A stretch of 52,497 nt of DNA from Verrucomicrobiia bacterium (GCA_020439995.1 JAGROY010000035.1:1-52497); one strand, 5' to 3'; shown: positions 25,635 through 35,812, counted from the first letter of the stretch. Numbers and translations: made by a program. The notes: a model not told the origin generated them from the letters alone.

Positions 25635-26963
25635 TCAGTTTCCCTCAGTCCCGTCGTATTTACCTTTGTACTTTTCATTCAAACGAGTGTGTCGGCTGGA
25701 TAAATCCAGTTTCCGCCCCTGAATATAAGCTGATTCTACGTGAGTGGGAATCTCCAGAGGATCGCCGTCGGTTATAATCAAAGTTGCGTCTTTTCCTGCA
25801 TCCAGAGCCCCCAATCGATCGTCCACACCGAGGATTTGCGCAGCATTCAACGTTATCGCCTTGAGCGCATCCTCTTTCGCCAGTCCGAACGGCACGGCAG
25901 CTGCAGCCTGATACGGCAGATTCCGTTCAGAGGCGGCTGAACCGTCGTTGGCGATGCAGAAACGAACCCCCATTTCGGACAATTTTGCCGGCGAGCTAAA
26001 ATTTGTATCGTAGCCCTCTCCCCGGCGTCTTGGCAGAGATTGCGGACTTAAGATGACAGGGATATCCAGTCGTTTCAGCAGATCCGCCACTCGCCACGCA
26101 TCCTGCCCGCCCACCAGCACGATTTCCAGGTTCTCTCGCTCGGCGAACGCAGCAGCACTCTCAATTTGGCCCACGCCGTCAGCATGCACAAAGATCGGCA
26201 ATTCTCTATTGATGACGGGCTCCATCGCGGCAAGGCGAAGATCTGCGGGATTCTTGTCCGACTTTGCGTAAGCACGCGAGGCTGCGACGAATTCTTCCAG
26301 GCGACGGATCGTCTTCTCAACCGCCTTCCTCCGTTCTGCAGCGGCGTTCTCTTTTGCGCCTGGTTCCTGCGAGTATCCAGCTTGCAACCTTGGCCAGTAG
26401 ACGTGCATCCCGACGGGCGCTTTGACTATCATATCCTCCCAGGTCCATCCGTCCAATCGCATGAGCGCCGAGCGCCCGCTGATGATCCCACCGCTCTGCG
26501 GAACCGTCGAAGCTGTGAGCACCCCATTGGCACGAGTAACCGGAATCACTTCGCTATCAGGGTTCACGGAAACTTCGACTCGAGCGTTCGAATTAAACGT
26601 GCCTGCTTCCGCTGTATCCACCGTGGCTCTCACAGCTGAAATTTCGACCAGGCCGATCGTCGTGTTCGCCGCGATCAATCCCGGATACACGTGCTTCCCA
26701 GTCACATCAATAATCTCAGTGTCTGGAGGAAGGTCGATTTGCAATTTAGCTCCGCCGACCTGAGAAATTTTTCCTTCGATGATGAGCAACTGCCCGTTCT
26801 CGAACGTTTCGCCCGAAACTGTGTGAATCTCTCCGCCCCTCAATAGAATCGGGTGGGTCTGCGGTGGCGCAGGAACCGTTTCACTTCCCTCTGTCGCACT
26901 GACTAACAATGTTGCCAACGCTATTGCCATGGCTCCAGCCCTGTTAATTTTCAATCTGATCAT
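25635..26963 (-). CDS. Exported amidohydrolase-fold protein lacking HxH metal ligands
   Basis: A 442-residue protein with a signal peptide (residues 1-25) and the layout of the amidohydrolase superfamily: a small beta sandwich at the N-terminus (LLRGGEIHTVSGETF), TIM-barrel segments, and the typical end of imidazolonepropionase-like members (LNAAQILGVDDRLGALDAGKDATLIITDGDP). The usual HxH motif after PGLID is replaced by PGLIAANTTIG (residues about 93-103), so two metal ligands are missing. A His remains in IFVHADG, and ANDGS stands where the last Asp lies. It may be a non-metal or inactive relative. It starts 22 bases after the tandem amidohydrolase gene and is likely co-transcribed. The ATG at 26961-26963 begins the signal peptide. 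Confidence 0.85.
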   Translation of the reverse strand: MIRLKINRAGAMAIALATLLVSATEGSETVPAPPQTHPILLRGGEIHTVSGETFENGQLLIIEGKISQVGGAKLQIDLPPDTEIIDVTGKHVYPGLIAANTTIGLVEISAVRATVDTAEAGTFNSNARVEVSVNPDSEVIPVTRANGVLTASTVPQSGGIISGRSALMRLDGWTWEDMIVKAPVGMHVYWPRLQAGYSQEPGAKENAAAERRKAVEKTIRRLEEFVAASRAYAKSDKNPADLRLAAMEPVINRELPIFVHADGVGQIESAAAFAERENLEIVLVGGQDAWRVADLLKRLDIPVILSPQSLPRRRGEGYDTNFSSPAKLSEMGVRFCIANDGSAASERNLPYQAAAAVPFGLAKEDALKAITLNAAQILGVDDRLGALDAGKDATLIITDGDPLEIPTHVESAYIQGRKLDLSSRHTRLNEKYKGKYDGTEGN

Positions 26964-26985
26964 GATCCCTGAAATGTAAATGTTT

Positions 26986-29900
26986 CTACTGGCGACATGC
27001 GGAACAACTGTCACCGCTGCAGGTGTGCAAATTTTCGCCATTATGGTAGATAGGGCGATACTCAAGTTCCTCCTGATAGAGCTCCAGCGCGCCACCCGTC
27101 ATTCGCTTCCAGCGCTCGGCGAGAGATAGCGATGGCTCGACTTTGTTATCCTTTGCATTATCGGACTCAGCTTTGTCGTCCTGTTTCTTGTCAGGAGTAG
27201 CCAGGGCCTTCCCGATCAGGCGCTGACGCTCTGTAGCATTCGCGTTGCGCAAAGCGGCATCGTCCTCAAGCGAAAAGTAGCGAATCCCATCGATCCACGT
27301 TTGCTCGGCTCGCGAATAGGTTGACAGCGGGTGTCCGCTCCAGATCACGAAATCGGCATCCTTTCCGACCTCAAGCGAACCAACGTGATCATCAATCCGC
27401 AGTTGCTTCGCTGAATTCAGCGTGACGAACTGCAGAGCCAACTCTTCCGGCACGCCACCGTATTTGACGGCCTTGGCCGCTTCGGCGTTCATCCGCCGCC
27501 CCAGTTCAGCATCGTCCGAATTGAAGGACGTCAGGACTCCCGCGTTGTGCATGATGGCACCGTTAAATGGAATCGCATCGTAGACCTCGAACTTGTAGGC
27601 CCACCAGTCACTAAAGCTCGAACCGCCAGCGTGGATACCCGCAATGGCGTCGGCAACCTTGTAGCCTTCCAACACATGCTGGAAGGTTGCCACCGTGAAC
27701 TTAAACTGCTCAGCAAGCCTGACAAACATCAGGATTTCATCCTGCCGATATGAGTGAATATGGACGATCCGCTCGCCATTCAGAATCTCCAGTGCCGCAT
27801 CCATCCTGAGATCGCGGCGGAATGGGACACGCGATCCGCTGACACGTTGCTTCTCATAATTTCGCGCCGCCAAAAAGGTGTCCTTCATGACCTGCTCGAC
27901 CCCCATTCGCGTCTGAGGATAGCGCGTTGTCGCATTCCTCCAGTTGGACTGCTTTACGTTTTCTCCCAGCGCGAATTTCACGCCCGGCTTGGCCCCGGCA
28001 AATTTAAGCCCCTCGGCGCCCTTCCCCCAGCGCAGCTTGATCACCTGATTCTGTCCCCCCATCGGATTGGCCGAGCCGTGTAGAATGTTCGCAGTGGTGA
28101 GCCCTCCAGCCAGTTGCCGGTAAATACTGATATCGGTGGGATCAATGACATCGCCGATACGCACTTCTATGGTTACCGCGTGAGTACCCTCGTTGACGCC
28201 ACGGCTAATCGCAATGTGGGAGTGCGCGTCGAGCAATCCAGGAGTCACATGTTTTCCATGACCGTCGATTACATGACTGACCTCCTCGGCGATATCGCGC
28301 CCGATCCTCACAATCTTACCGCCACGCACCAGAACATCGGCGTCGTCGACAGGCTTACTGCCATCGCACGGCCAGACCGTGGCCCCTTTGATCAAAATCG
28401 ACTCAGGTGCCATCAGCGAGTCAGCCTTCACACCAAATGCCCCAGCCGGATACTGCGCAAGCCGTGCGGGCCCGCTGGAGCTTCTGTCATCATCACTTGG
28501 ACTGTCATCGATGGGACTCTCGTCCTCCCGCTTAGAGTCCCCTTCTTGAGTCCCGAACCATGAAACAGTACGGCCGTCCGGCATCTGCGCGATTCCTGAT
28601 AGACGGCCACCGGCATAGTGGGCCGCCAGTTGCACAGGAACCGATTCATTGAAGCCTGCGAAAACGCCCTTGGTCTTCTCATCGACAGACAGCACCAGGC
28701 GATTGCCAGCTGCCTTCGCTTTCAGCTTCAACGGTTTGGATTCCTCCTTCGGCTTTTCCGGTTGCTCGCCGGCATCGTCGGCATCGTCGGCATCGTCGAA
28801 CTCGAAAGCAAAATCCGGCCATTTCCCCGTCAGCTTTCCCTGCTTCGGGCCGTCCAATTCCCCCCACTGAAACGCCCAGGTTCCAACTGGATCAAACTGC
28901 AACGCGGCAGGCATTGGATAACACTTTCCATCAATCCATATCTGGTAGAGCTCCGCCTTTTCGCTGGCAAATGGGTCGCCGGTATAGATTGAAAAATTCG
29001 CGATCCTGCCTGTCGATACTTCACCCACCAGTCGATCGATACCGAGCATCGATGCTGGACGAGTCGTCAATGCAGCCAGCGCCGCATGTGGATCGAGTCC
29101 GCGTCCTACCGCCTCCCTGACGTGCTTCCAGAAGCCGTTTCCATCATTGTGGCCCATCGTCGAAAGAGCAAACGTGATTCCCGCTTCTTCCAGAGCAGCG
29201 GGATTCCCAGGAGCCGACTCCCAGTGCTGCAGCTGCTCCAGAGAAACATCGAGTGCCACATCTGGATCAGCGACCGGCGGCTTGCCAGGGAACGCAATGG
29301 GAAGGAATAGCTGCGCACGCGAACCAGCCAGACTCTGTAGCTTCCGATACTCGTAGCCATTGCCGAGAAAGTAAATCCGCAGTCCCGCTTCTTCTCCGAT
29401 CCGCAGTGCCCGCTCAAAATCGAGTTCGTCTCCCGCAGCGAACACGAGATTCGACTCGCTCCGAGTCACACCCGCCAGAGCCTGCAACGCCGCATTGTCC
29501 TCAGGTCGGGACAGGCCAAAGGGATTTCCCTCAAACACCCGGCGGTAGTCACCGTCCCATTTTGCATCGATAAGCACCTGACGAATGAGCGCAATGCTTC
29601 CCATCAATGACGACGGGTATCCTCGGCCCGTCTCAAATGCCACGTACTGGCCTGTGTCCTCCTTGAGCACATTCGATCGCAAGGGACCATCGCCCAATTG
29701 AATGACACATCCAGAACCACGGAAGATCCCACTACCAGGCATGGCACCAGCCGCAGTAAATCCCAGTGCACGCCACTTTTCCCGTAATGCGGAATCGGGC
29801 TTCAATGTATCGGCCATCCGCCGCTCTGGTCGCACCTTCGGGTTCCAGTGCGAGGCATCAAACTCCGAGCCGTCGTCAAAAGCCGACGTAGCGCCATCGA

Positions 29901-30192
29901 TGAAACCGGAATAGATCGTCTGCCCTTCCAGATTCCATATCCGCGCATCCGCGGGTACTGCCACGGATTCCCCGACTGCCGTCACGATACCTTCGCGCAC
30001 GATCACCGTGGCCCGATCCAGCACCTCTCCCGGTCGCATCACCACTCGACCGCCCACGAGGGCATGCACTTGCGGACTCCTGTCGTGGAGCCCTTCAACC
30101 GGGCGCGTCTGTGGAAGGGATTGAGAATAAAGGCGGCATGGCAAAAGTAGCAATGAAAACACCAAGCCCAAGTGAAAAGAAGAACAGCACAT
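26986..30192 (-). CDS. Exported tandem amidohydrolase protein (degenerate first half, intact second half)
   Basis: A 1068-residue secreted protein made of two amidohydrolase units. The signal peptide is MCCSSFHLGLVFSLLLLPC. Unit 1 (about 45-440) has the fold signature (GRIANFSIYTGDPF) but lacks HxH: the expected place reads SGFIDGATSAF. A charged linker with DDADDADDAG follows. Unit 2 (about 610-990) has DAHSHIA (His657, His659), IHSYRQDE, HVLEGYK and SFNSDDAE, all fitting a metal site, and ends with LEVGKDADFVIWSGHP. The last residues hold CSGDSCSAC. The ATG at 30190-30192 is chosen over an upstream TTG because it begins the signal peptide. It is the first gene of an operon with the smaller amidohydrolase. 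Confidence 0.88.
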   Translation of the reverse strand: MCCSSFHLGLVFSLLLLPCRLYSQSLPQTRPVEGLHDRSPQVHALVGGRVVMRPGEVLDRATVIVREGIVTAVGESVAVPADARIWNLEGQTIYSGFIDGATSAFDDGSEFDASHWNPKVRPERRMADTLKPDSALREKWRALGFTAAGAMPGSGIFRGSGCVIQLGDGPLRSNVLKEDTGQYVAFETGRGYPSSLMGSIALIRQVLIDAKWDGDYRRVFEGNPFGLSRPEDNAALQALAGVTRSESNLVFAAGDELDFERALRIGEEAGLRIYFLGNGYEYRKLQSLAGSRAQLFLPIAFPGKPPVADPDVALDVSLEQLQHWESAPGNPAALEEAGITFALSTMGHNDGNGFWKHVREAVGRGLDPHAALAALTTRPASMLGIDRLVGEVSTGRIANFSIYTGDPFASEKAELYQIWIDGKCYPMPAALQFDPVGTWAFQWGELDGPKQGKLTGKWPDFAFEFDDADDADDAGEQPEKPKEESKPLKLKAKAAGNRLVLSVDEKTKGVFAGFNESVPVQLAAHYAGGRLSGIAQMPDGRTVSWFGTQEGDSKREDESPIDDSPSDDDRSSSGPARLAQYPAGAFGVKADSLMAPESILIKGATVWPCDGSKPVDDADVLVRGGKIVRIGRDIAEEVSHVIDGHGKHVTPGLLDAHSHIAISRGVNEGTHAVTIEVRIGDVIDPTDISIYRQLAGGLTTANILHGSANPMGGQNQVIKLRWGKGAEGLKFAGAKPGVKFALGENVKQSNWRNATTRYPQTRMGVEQVMKDTFLAARNYEKQRVSGSRVPFRRDLRMDAALEILNGERIVHIHSYRQDEILMFVRLAEQFKFTVATFQHVLEGYKVADAIAGIHAGGSSFSDWWAYKFEVYDAIPFNGAIMHNAGVLTSFNSDDAELGRRMNAEAAKAVKYGGVPEELALQFVTLNSAKQLRIDDHVGSLEVGKDADFVIWSGHPLSTYSRAEQTWIDGIRYFSLEDDAALRNANATERQRLIGKALATPDKKQDDKAESDNAKDNKVEPSLSLAERWKRMTGGALELYQEELEYRPIYHNGENLHTCSGDSCSACRQ
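28772..28798. repeat. Three perfect 9-bp tandem repeats (GCATCGTCG) within the coding region
   Basis: GCATCGTCG repeats at 28772-28780, 28781-28789 and 28790-28798, coding on the minus strand for Asp-Asp-Ala units in the linker of the tandem amidohydrolase. As the unit is nine bases, copy changes would keep the frame. Confidence 0.85.
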
Positions 30193-30568
30193 TTCAAAAA
30201 TCCTTATCGGTTTTCGCAAAAACAATCAATCCTATCATTTGCCGCACGCTAAATCGGACAAACATCCTGTCCAGTCTCTGGCGATCGCACAATCCGGGAA
30301 TCCAAATCTTCATAGCCAGGAATTCCATATTTATACGATCGGATGACAAATCTCAGGAGTTTCCGTGATCATTCCCGAGCACCAACCATTCACGGACTTT
30401 CGCCCTACCCACCCCCTCCTCTGGCAAGTTTTGAACAAAATGACAGATTTTCACCAACTTTAACCATCGAGAGGATGACATTTTATCACAAATAAGCCAA
30501 TTTTCATTGACTCCACCAACATCCGAAGGCATTTTTTATCCCAAATTCTTCATTTTACCCTGATTCAT
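30193..30568. promoter_or_regulatory. AT-rich divergent promoter region (amidohydrolase operon / ilvBN)
   Basis: The 376 bases between two divergent genes hold no supported coding frame and are clearly richer in A and T than the flanking genes, most of all at 30420-30568. The octamer GGATGACA appears twice as a direct repeat (30341-30348 and 30473-30480). TTGACT at 30507-30512 could be a -35 box for ilvB, but no matching -10 was found at normal spacing. No Ile/Leu/Val-rich leader peptide with an attenuator hairpin was seen. Confidence 0.35.
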
Positions 30569-32296
30569 ATGAGCGAACCAAAAATGGATGGTGCACAAGC
30601 CCTCATCCACACCCTGAACGAACTCGGCGTTGAGTATATCTTCGGCTATTCTGGAGGAGCCGCCTTGCCGATCTTTGATGCGCTGGAGACTGTCAAGACG
30701 AACATCAAATTTGTGCTTACCCGACACGAGCAAGGCGCCACTCACATGGCGGACGGTTACGCTCGCGCCACCGGAAAACCCGCCGTGGTTCTGGTTACCA
30801 GCGGCCCGGGAGCTGGCAATACGATCACTGGAATCATGACTGCGCAGATGGATTCGATTCCGATGATCATTATCACTGGCCAGCAGGTTACCTGGATGCT
30901 GGGCAAGGATGCCTTTCAGGAAGCGGATATTTTTGGCATCACCATTCCAATTGTGAAGCACAACTATCTGGTAAGGGACACCAATTCGCTTCCACGGATC
31001 GCCACAGAGGCCTATCGGATTGCAACAACCGGTCGGCCTGGTCCAGTACTGATCGATATTCCCAAGGACATCAGCCAGAGTGAATTCACCGGCGATCTGA
31101 AGCAGGAGCCTGATCTTCCAGGCTACCATCCGGAAGAAGCTTACAACATCGATCAGGATTCGATCATGGCAGCAGCCCGTGCGATCCGGGACTCAAAGCG
31201 TCCCGTCATTCTTGCCGGGCACGGAGCCATGATCGCCCGTGCCGATCAGGAATTGATGCAATTGGCCGAAACACTGCAGGCCCCCGTGACATCCACTCTG
31301 CTTGGAAAGGGAGTCTTCCCGGAAACCCATGCGTTGTCACTCGGGATGCTGGGAATGCACGGCACAGCCTACGCCAACAAAGCAATGTGCGAATGTGACC
31401 TTATATTGAATGTAGGATCACGTTTTGACGACCGTATCATTGGCCAGGCTGACAAGTTTGGGGCCAACGCAACGATCATTCACATCGATATCGATCCTTC
31501 TGAGATGAACAAGATGATCCGCCCAGATGTGGAAGTCATCGGCGATGCGCGCGCGGTTCTTACCGAACTGAACAAGCACATCGTCACGCTCGATACCAAA
31601 CCATGGCTGGAGCACCTCGATGGATACAAAAAGAAGTTTCCCCTCAGCTATCGCAAGCAAGGCGGGCTGCGTGCTCAGCAGGTGATCGACGAACTCTACG
31701 AATTGACCGAAGGCAAAGCCATCGTGACCACCGACGTCGGCCAGCATCAAATGTGGGCTGCCCAGTTCTACCGCAACGATGCCTCGTTCCACTGGATCAG
31801 TTCTGGCGGCGCCGGTACGATGGGTTTCGGGTTCCCGGCCGCGATCGGCGCGCAGTTCGCGAAATCAGACGCAACGGTTGTTGCAATCGTTGGCGATGGT
31901 GGATTCCAAATGACGCTCTGCGAAATTGCCACGGCTGTCGTTCACAAACTTCCTGTTATTGTGCTCGTTCTGAACAACCACTACCTTGGCATGGTTCGCC
32001 AGTGGCAGGAGCTATTCTTTGACAATCGGGAAAGCGGTGTCGATCTCGTCGGCAACCCAGATTTTGCCAAACTGGCGGAATCCTACGGAGCACTGGGCCT
32101 CACGGTAAAGCGACCCGCTGATGTTGAGAAGGTTTTAAAGCGGGCTCTGGAGCACCGCGACGGCCCGGTCATCATCAATGCCGAGTGCGTGAAAACTGAA
32201 AACGTGTTCCCTATGATCCCGGCCGGAGCAGCGCTCGAAGCCATGCTGATCGAGCCACCGAAGCACAAGATGGAAAAACCGGTGGGGTCCACCTGA
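30569..32296 (+). CDS. ilvB: Acetolactate synthase large (catalytic) subunit
   Basis: A 575-residue thiamine diphosphate enzyme catalysing the first shared step of valine, leucine and isoleucine synthesis. The ThDP-activating Glu54 is in [19 protein letters not shown] follows, [12 protein letters not shown] marks the third domain, and the ThDP/Mg motif runs from VGDGGFQM to [16 protein letters not shown]-binding regions (GSRFDDR) are present. ATG at 30569 directly gives the family N-terminus. The regulatory subunit gene ilvN follows 54 bases downstream. Confidence 0.96.
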   Translation: MSEPKMDGAQALIHTLNELGVEYIFGYSGGAALPIFDALETVKTNIKFVLTRHEQGATHMADGYARATGKPAVVLVTSGPGAGNTITGIMTAQMDSIPMIIITGQQVTWMLGKDAFQEADIFGITIPIVKHNYLVRDTNSLPRIATEAYRIATTGRPGPVLIDIPKDISQSEFTGDLKQEPDLPGYHPEEAYNIDQDSIMAAARAIRDSKRPVILAGHGAMIARADQELMQLAETLQAPVTSTLLGKGVFPETHALSLGMLGMHGTAYANKAMCECDLILNVGSRFDDRIIGQADKFGANATIIHIDIDPSEMNKMIRPDVEVIGDARAVLTELNKHIVTLDTKPWLEHLDGYKKKFPLSYRKQGGLRAQQVIDELYELTEGKAIVTTDVGQHQMWAAQFYRNDASFHWISSGGAGTMGFGFPAAIGAQFAKSDATVVAIVGDGGFQMTLCEIATAVVHKLPVIVLVLNNHYLGMVRQWQELFFDNRESGVDLVGNPDFAKLAESYGALGLTVKRPADVEKVLKRALEHRDGPVIINAECVKTENVFPMIPAGAALEAMLIEPPKHKMEKPVGST

Positions 32297-32350
32297 TCGC
32301 TCTTGATTGCTTCACCCGCTCCATACAAAAACTCCGTAATATTTCCTTTC

Positions 32351-32893
32351 ATGTCTCGTACGATAGTTACTACCGATAGCAAACTTCCTCCTGCTCCTGA
32401 CATCCTTGGCGGGCACACGCTAAGTATGTTTGTGAACAACCAGCCAGGCGTGCTGATGCGCATTTGCCAGGTCTTCGCGCGCCGCGGCTACAATATTGAT
32501 TCACTTGTTGTGTCCCAGGGCCGCGACCCTCGATTCTCGCGTCTTACGCTCGGCATTAGCGGAGACCCAGCCGGCCTGAACCAGATCGTCCAGCAGTGCG
32601 AGAAGCTGATCGACGTCATTCACTGCTCCGAGCACAACGGGTCGAATGCGGTTGTGAAAGAGCTGCTCTTAGTCAAATTTCTGGTTCAAGGCCCGGCTCG
32701 CACCGAGGCCCTACAGGTCATCGAACACTTCGGCGGCAAGACAGTCGATCTGACCGAAACATCGATGATTGCCATGATTCACGGGGATTCCGACAAGCTG
32801 GACGCGGCCACACGTCTGCTTGCGCCGTTTGAAATCATCGAAACCGTACGCACAGGAAAAGTCGTCATGGCGCGTGGCGAACGGGATACCTAA
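32351..32893 (+). CDS. ilvN: Acetolactate synthase small (regulatory) subunit
   Basis: A 180-residue protein with an N-terminal ACT domain (TLSMFVNNQPGVLMRICQVFARRGYNIDSLVV) that binds the feedback inhibitor valine, and the usual C-terminal domain ending FEIIETVRTGKVVMARG. ATG at 32351 adds about 20 residues before the ACT domain; the in-frame codons upstream to 32303 have no support. It is the second gene of the ilvBN operon. ilvC is not in the window. Confidence 0.95.
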   Translation: MSRTIVTTDSKLPPAPDILGGHTLSMFVNNQPGVLMRICQVFARRGYNIDSLVVSQGRDPRFSRLTLGISGDPAGLNQIVQQCEKLIDVIHCSEHNGSNAVVKELLLVKFLVQGPARTEALQVIEHFGGKTVDLTETSMIAMIHGDSDKLDAATRLLAPFEIIETVRTGKVVMARGERDT

Positions 32894-33052
32894 TGGCAAA
32901 AAGTCGCCACAAGTGCGGCGCTACGTGCGATTTTCAAGGCTTTTTCACGGAATTGTCACCAAAATCATTTGCCATTGTGGTAATAACCTTGATTATTAAA
33001 CGTTTTACCCGGCGCTGGAATCAAATTTTTGCAGTGGCGGCATGTAAGTAAT

Positions 33053-33379
33053 ATGAATCAAACTAGACCAAGAAAAAAGACTACCAAAACAAGGGGTGAT
33101 GTTAGGCGTCAGCGTTTTCAGCGCGCCGAAAAGCGCCGTCAGCATCGTGAGACCCACGCGGCCGAGAAGGAGCAATCAGTTGAGATCGAGGGAACTATTT
33201 CCGCAGTTTTGGCTGGTACAATGTTTAAGGTGAGCCTTGACAATGGCCACACGGTACTGGCCCACATTTCGGGTAAAATGCGCAAGCGATTCATTCGCCT
33301 CGTGGTGGGAGATAAGGTTAAGATGGAGATGTCCCCCTACGATCGCGATAAGGCACGCATCGTCTACCGTCTGCGGTAG
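33053..33379 (+). CDS. infA: Translation initiation factor IF-1 with long basic N-terminal extension
   Basis: Residues from about 42 to 108 are a standard IF-1 OB fold ([55 protein letters not shown]). Normal IF-1 has about 72 residues; this form adds about 40, rich in Arg, Lys and Gln, which could contact rRNA. The extension seems real because no start codon lies between the ATG at 33053 and the conserved part. IF-1 binds the 30S A site during initiation. A weak promoter-like pair (TTGCCA at 32969, TATTAA at 32994, 19-base spacing) lies upstream. The gene follows ilvN by 159 bases. Confidence 0.92.
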   Translation: MNQTRPRKKTTKTRGDVRRQRFQRAEKRRQHRETHAAEKEQSVEIEGTISAVLAGTMFKVSLDNGHTVLAHISGKMRKRFIRLVVGDKVKMEMSPYDRDKARIVYRLR

Positions 33380-33497
33380 GCAGCGCGCCAGCATTGGCGG
33401 ATACAAATATTTGTTAAGGCGAGCGGCTTCGGGGCGATTGTAAAATTGCTGCGCTTCGTGGTGATTTGGCTGATCGCGGATTGCGGTTAATACCCCC

Positions 33498-34709
33498 TCA
33501 TATCATTGCCTCTCTGTAGCAGCTTTCGAGGTTTTCGATTTGCTGCTCAAGGCCGAATCGTGCTCGCACGGAATTGGATGCGTTTTGAGACGTTGCCAGC
33601 AGCTTTGCTGGGTCGGTTAGCAGGGCGATGAGGGCTGCTGCCAGTTGTTCTGGCGACTTCTCCGGGACGAGCAGTCCGTCGTGCCCACTCGTTACTGCTT
33701 CGGGAATGCCGCCGTGCTGCGTTGCAACGACTGGTAGTCCGCTGGCCATTGCTTCCAGCATTGAATTGGGCACGCCCTCCTGATCAGAGGATTTCGTCAT
33801 TTCGCTGGGGTGAAGAAACACGTGTGACTGCTGGTAGCGCCCAAGCAGTTCCTGCTGACTGAGCCAACCAACCAGTTCCACATGGTTTTCCAGTCCCGCA
33901 GCGGCGATCCGCTTCCGAAACTCCTGTTCCTGCGGCCCCTGCCCGCAGACAACGAATTTCAAATTTGGGAACTGGGCGATGACCAACGGCAACGCTTTCA
34001 AAGTCGTGAACAGGCCCTTTTTGGCGATTAAGCGACAGGCCTGGATGAGCCGCCACTGGCCATCCGAGGGTGGCTGGCGCCGGGAAAAAGAAATGGCATC
34101 GAGGGGAATGGGCGTGCGGTTGATTCGAAGTTTTTCATCGGGACATCCCAGATTGCTCAAGGCACTCAGTAGAGAATCGCTGCGGCCCAGGACTAAGCGC
34201 GCCTCGGCGAAAACTTCCTTCAGTCGATCTGGGTATCCATCGTGATCGATGAACTTGATAACATCGACGCCATGGAACGAAACGACCCATGGCCCGCCCC
34301 ACTTGCGCAGCATCGGAAGGTATTTGACCGCCTTGTGGCCGTAATAGGCATGCGCGACATCCACACCATGGGCAGCGAGGAGAGAATGAACATCGTAAGG
34401 GTAGAATGGGCGTTCCGTAGTGATCTCGCGCGGCGGCGGCCACTGTTTGGTAATGTGCTTGTACCAAAATCGAAGCAGGAAATTCCCCCTGGGTTTCAGC
34501 CTGGGCTGCTTTGTCATCCGCACGATAGGATCGAAGGGAAACTGCTCAATGTTTTGAACCTGCTCAGCGATTACAATATTCCTGAACTCCTTGAGATTCG
34601 CGATCTGCCGGTAGAGGCTCTGCATCTCCGGCTTCAGATAGGTGCCGCAGAGGCTGGCAACCAGCGGCCTCGTCGATGAATTTTCAGATGACGGCGCGCA
34701 CGAATTCAT
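33498..34709 (-). CDS. GT4-family glycosyltransferase (first of two paralogues)
   Basis: A 403-residue GT-B glycosyltransferase. The nucleotide-sugar binding half carries QACRLIAKKGLFTTL, the KFVVCGQGPQ strand and the EGVPNSMLEAMASGLPVVAT loop with the family E-x7-E acids, then GGIPEAV. The acceptor half holds VVSFHGVDV. No membrane segments are seen. It is similar along its length to the neighbouring gene, so the two arose by duplication. Its ATG (34707-34709) overlaps the stop of the upstream gene by four bases, so they are coupled. Likely roles are exopolysaccharide or lipid-linked glycan assembly; the sugar is unknown. Confidence 0.9.
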   Translation of the reverse strand: MNSCAPSSENSSTRPLVASLCGTYLKPEMQSLYRQIANLKEFRNIVIAEQVQNIEQFPFDPIVRMTKQPRLKPRGNFLLRFWYKHITKQWPPPREITTERPFYPYDVHSLLAAHGVDVAHAYYGHKAVKYLPMLRKWGGPWVVSFHGVDVIKFIDHDGYPDRLKEVFAEARLVLGRSDSLLSALSNLGCPDEKLRINRTPIPLDAISFSRRQPPSDGQWRLIQACRLIAKKGLFTTLKALPLVIAQFPNLKFVVCGQGPQEQEFRKRIAAAGLENHVELVGWLSQQELLGRYQQSHVFLHPSEMTKSSDQEGVPNSMLEAMASGLPVVATQHGGIPEAVTSGHDGLLVPEKSPEQLAAALIALLTDPAKLLATSQNASNSVRARFGLEQQIENLESCYREAMI

Positions 34710-35812
34710 CCCTCCCTGGCAGCAAGCGCCTCATCATAGAAACCTTCGAGCTTTTTGATCTGTGCCGTCTGCTCAAAGTTCTGCCGCACGTCATGTGCGG
34801 CGGCTTGTGAGAAACGCCGCCAGAAATCTTCACTTGCGGCGAAAGAATCGAGCGCTTGCGTCAATCCGTCGACATCACGCTCGCGGACCAGCAAGCCTGT
34901 TTCGCCATGGATGACCGCCTCGGGTATTCCCCCATGCAGCGTCGCAGCGACTGGAAGTCCTGTGGCCATGGCTTCGAGCATCGCGTTGGGGACACCCTCC
35001 TGGTTCTGATCCTCGGTGAGCTGGCTTGGATGCACGAACAGATGTGATTCAGTGAAAAGCTGACACAGTTGTTGCTCGCTGAGAAACCCCGGGAAATTCA
35101 CACGCTCCGCCACTCCCAGTTCCCCCGCCAACGCTTGCATCTGCCCGAGCAACGGCCCTTCACCGGCGATCGTGAACGTTGCCCCGGGATAGCGTTGCGA
35201 AAAATTTGCGAACGCCCGCAGCGCCACATCCAGCCCCTTCTTTTCGATCAGCCGACAGGCCTGAACCAGCTTCCATCGGCCGTCCTGCGGAAATGCCCGC
35301 TCAACCACCGGAAACTTATCCATTGGAATTCCCGTCCGGTTGATCCGAATTTTTTGATCCGGGCAACCAAGCTCGACAAGCCGATCCCGCAGTGAGTGCG
35401 ACCGCGCCAGCACCAGCGGAAGGGTAGCCAGCAACTCACCCAGCTTTTCCACGTAGCCTGGACGATCCGTGCGCGGCTGAACATCCATGCCGTGAAAGGA
35501 AACGATCGCAGGTTTCGGCCAGCGCTGGATGAATGGCAGGAGATGCACACCAGTATGACCAAAATAGACGTGCATCAGGTCAGCGGAACGATCGCGAAGA
35601 ATTTTTTCCAGCACGCCGTATTCGCCCCGATAGACGATGGGCGGTTCTTTCTTGATGTACTTTAGCCAGAAGCGCCGGACAAAATTGCTCGCAGGCTTGC
35701 GCGTGAGTTCGATCTCGTCGAATGGAAACTTCTCAGCGCTCATACGCTGCTGAGTGATGACGAATGTTTTGTAATCCCGAAGGCCAGTTACCTGCCGGTA
35801 GATGTGCAGCAT
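34706..35812 (-). CDS. GT4-family glycosyltransferase (second paralogue, N-terminus extends upstream of first ATG)
   Basis: At least 368 residues of a GT-B glycosyltransferase, paralogous to the next gene (CRLIEKKGLDVAL, FTIAGEGPL, EGVPNAMLEAMATGLPVAAT, GGIPEAV). The first ATG (35810-35812) cuts into the conserved start. In the same frame upstream, codons 35813-35860 read IKPTVASYCTTFLKPE, matching RPLVASLCGTYLKPE of the paralogue, but a stop lies at 35870-35872 and no ATG, GTG or TTG lies between. An ATT at 35858-35860 or a CTG at 35822-35824 would have to start it, or the start codon has been mutated. It lies 3' of obgE on the same strand. Confidence 0.88.
   Translation of the reverse strand: MLHIYRQVTGLRDYKTFVITQQRMSAEKFPFDEIELTRKPASNFVRRFWLKYIKKEPPIVYRGEYGVLEKILRDRSADLMHVYFGHTGVHLLPFIQRWPKPAIVSFHGMDVQPRTDRPGYVEKLGELLATLPLVLARSHSLRDRLVELGCPDQKIRINRTGIPMDKFPVVERAFPQDGRWKLVQACRLIEKKGLDVALRAFANFSQRYPGATFTIAGEGPLLGQMQALAGELGVAERVNFPGFLSEQQLCQLFTESHLFVHPSQLTEDQNQEGVPNAMLEAMATGLPVAATLHGGIPEAVIHGETGLLVRERDVDGLTQALDSFAASEDFWRRFSQAAAHDVRQNFEQTAQIKKLEGFYDEALAAREG

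Noticed and set aside
32894..33052. Possible attenuator or riboswitch between ilvN and infA
   Set aside because: Only a 5-bp stem with a G-U pair (around 32904-32920) was found and no T-run directly follows it.
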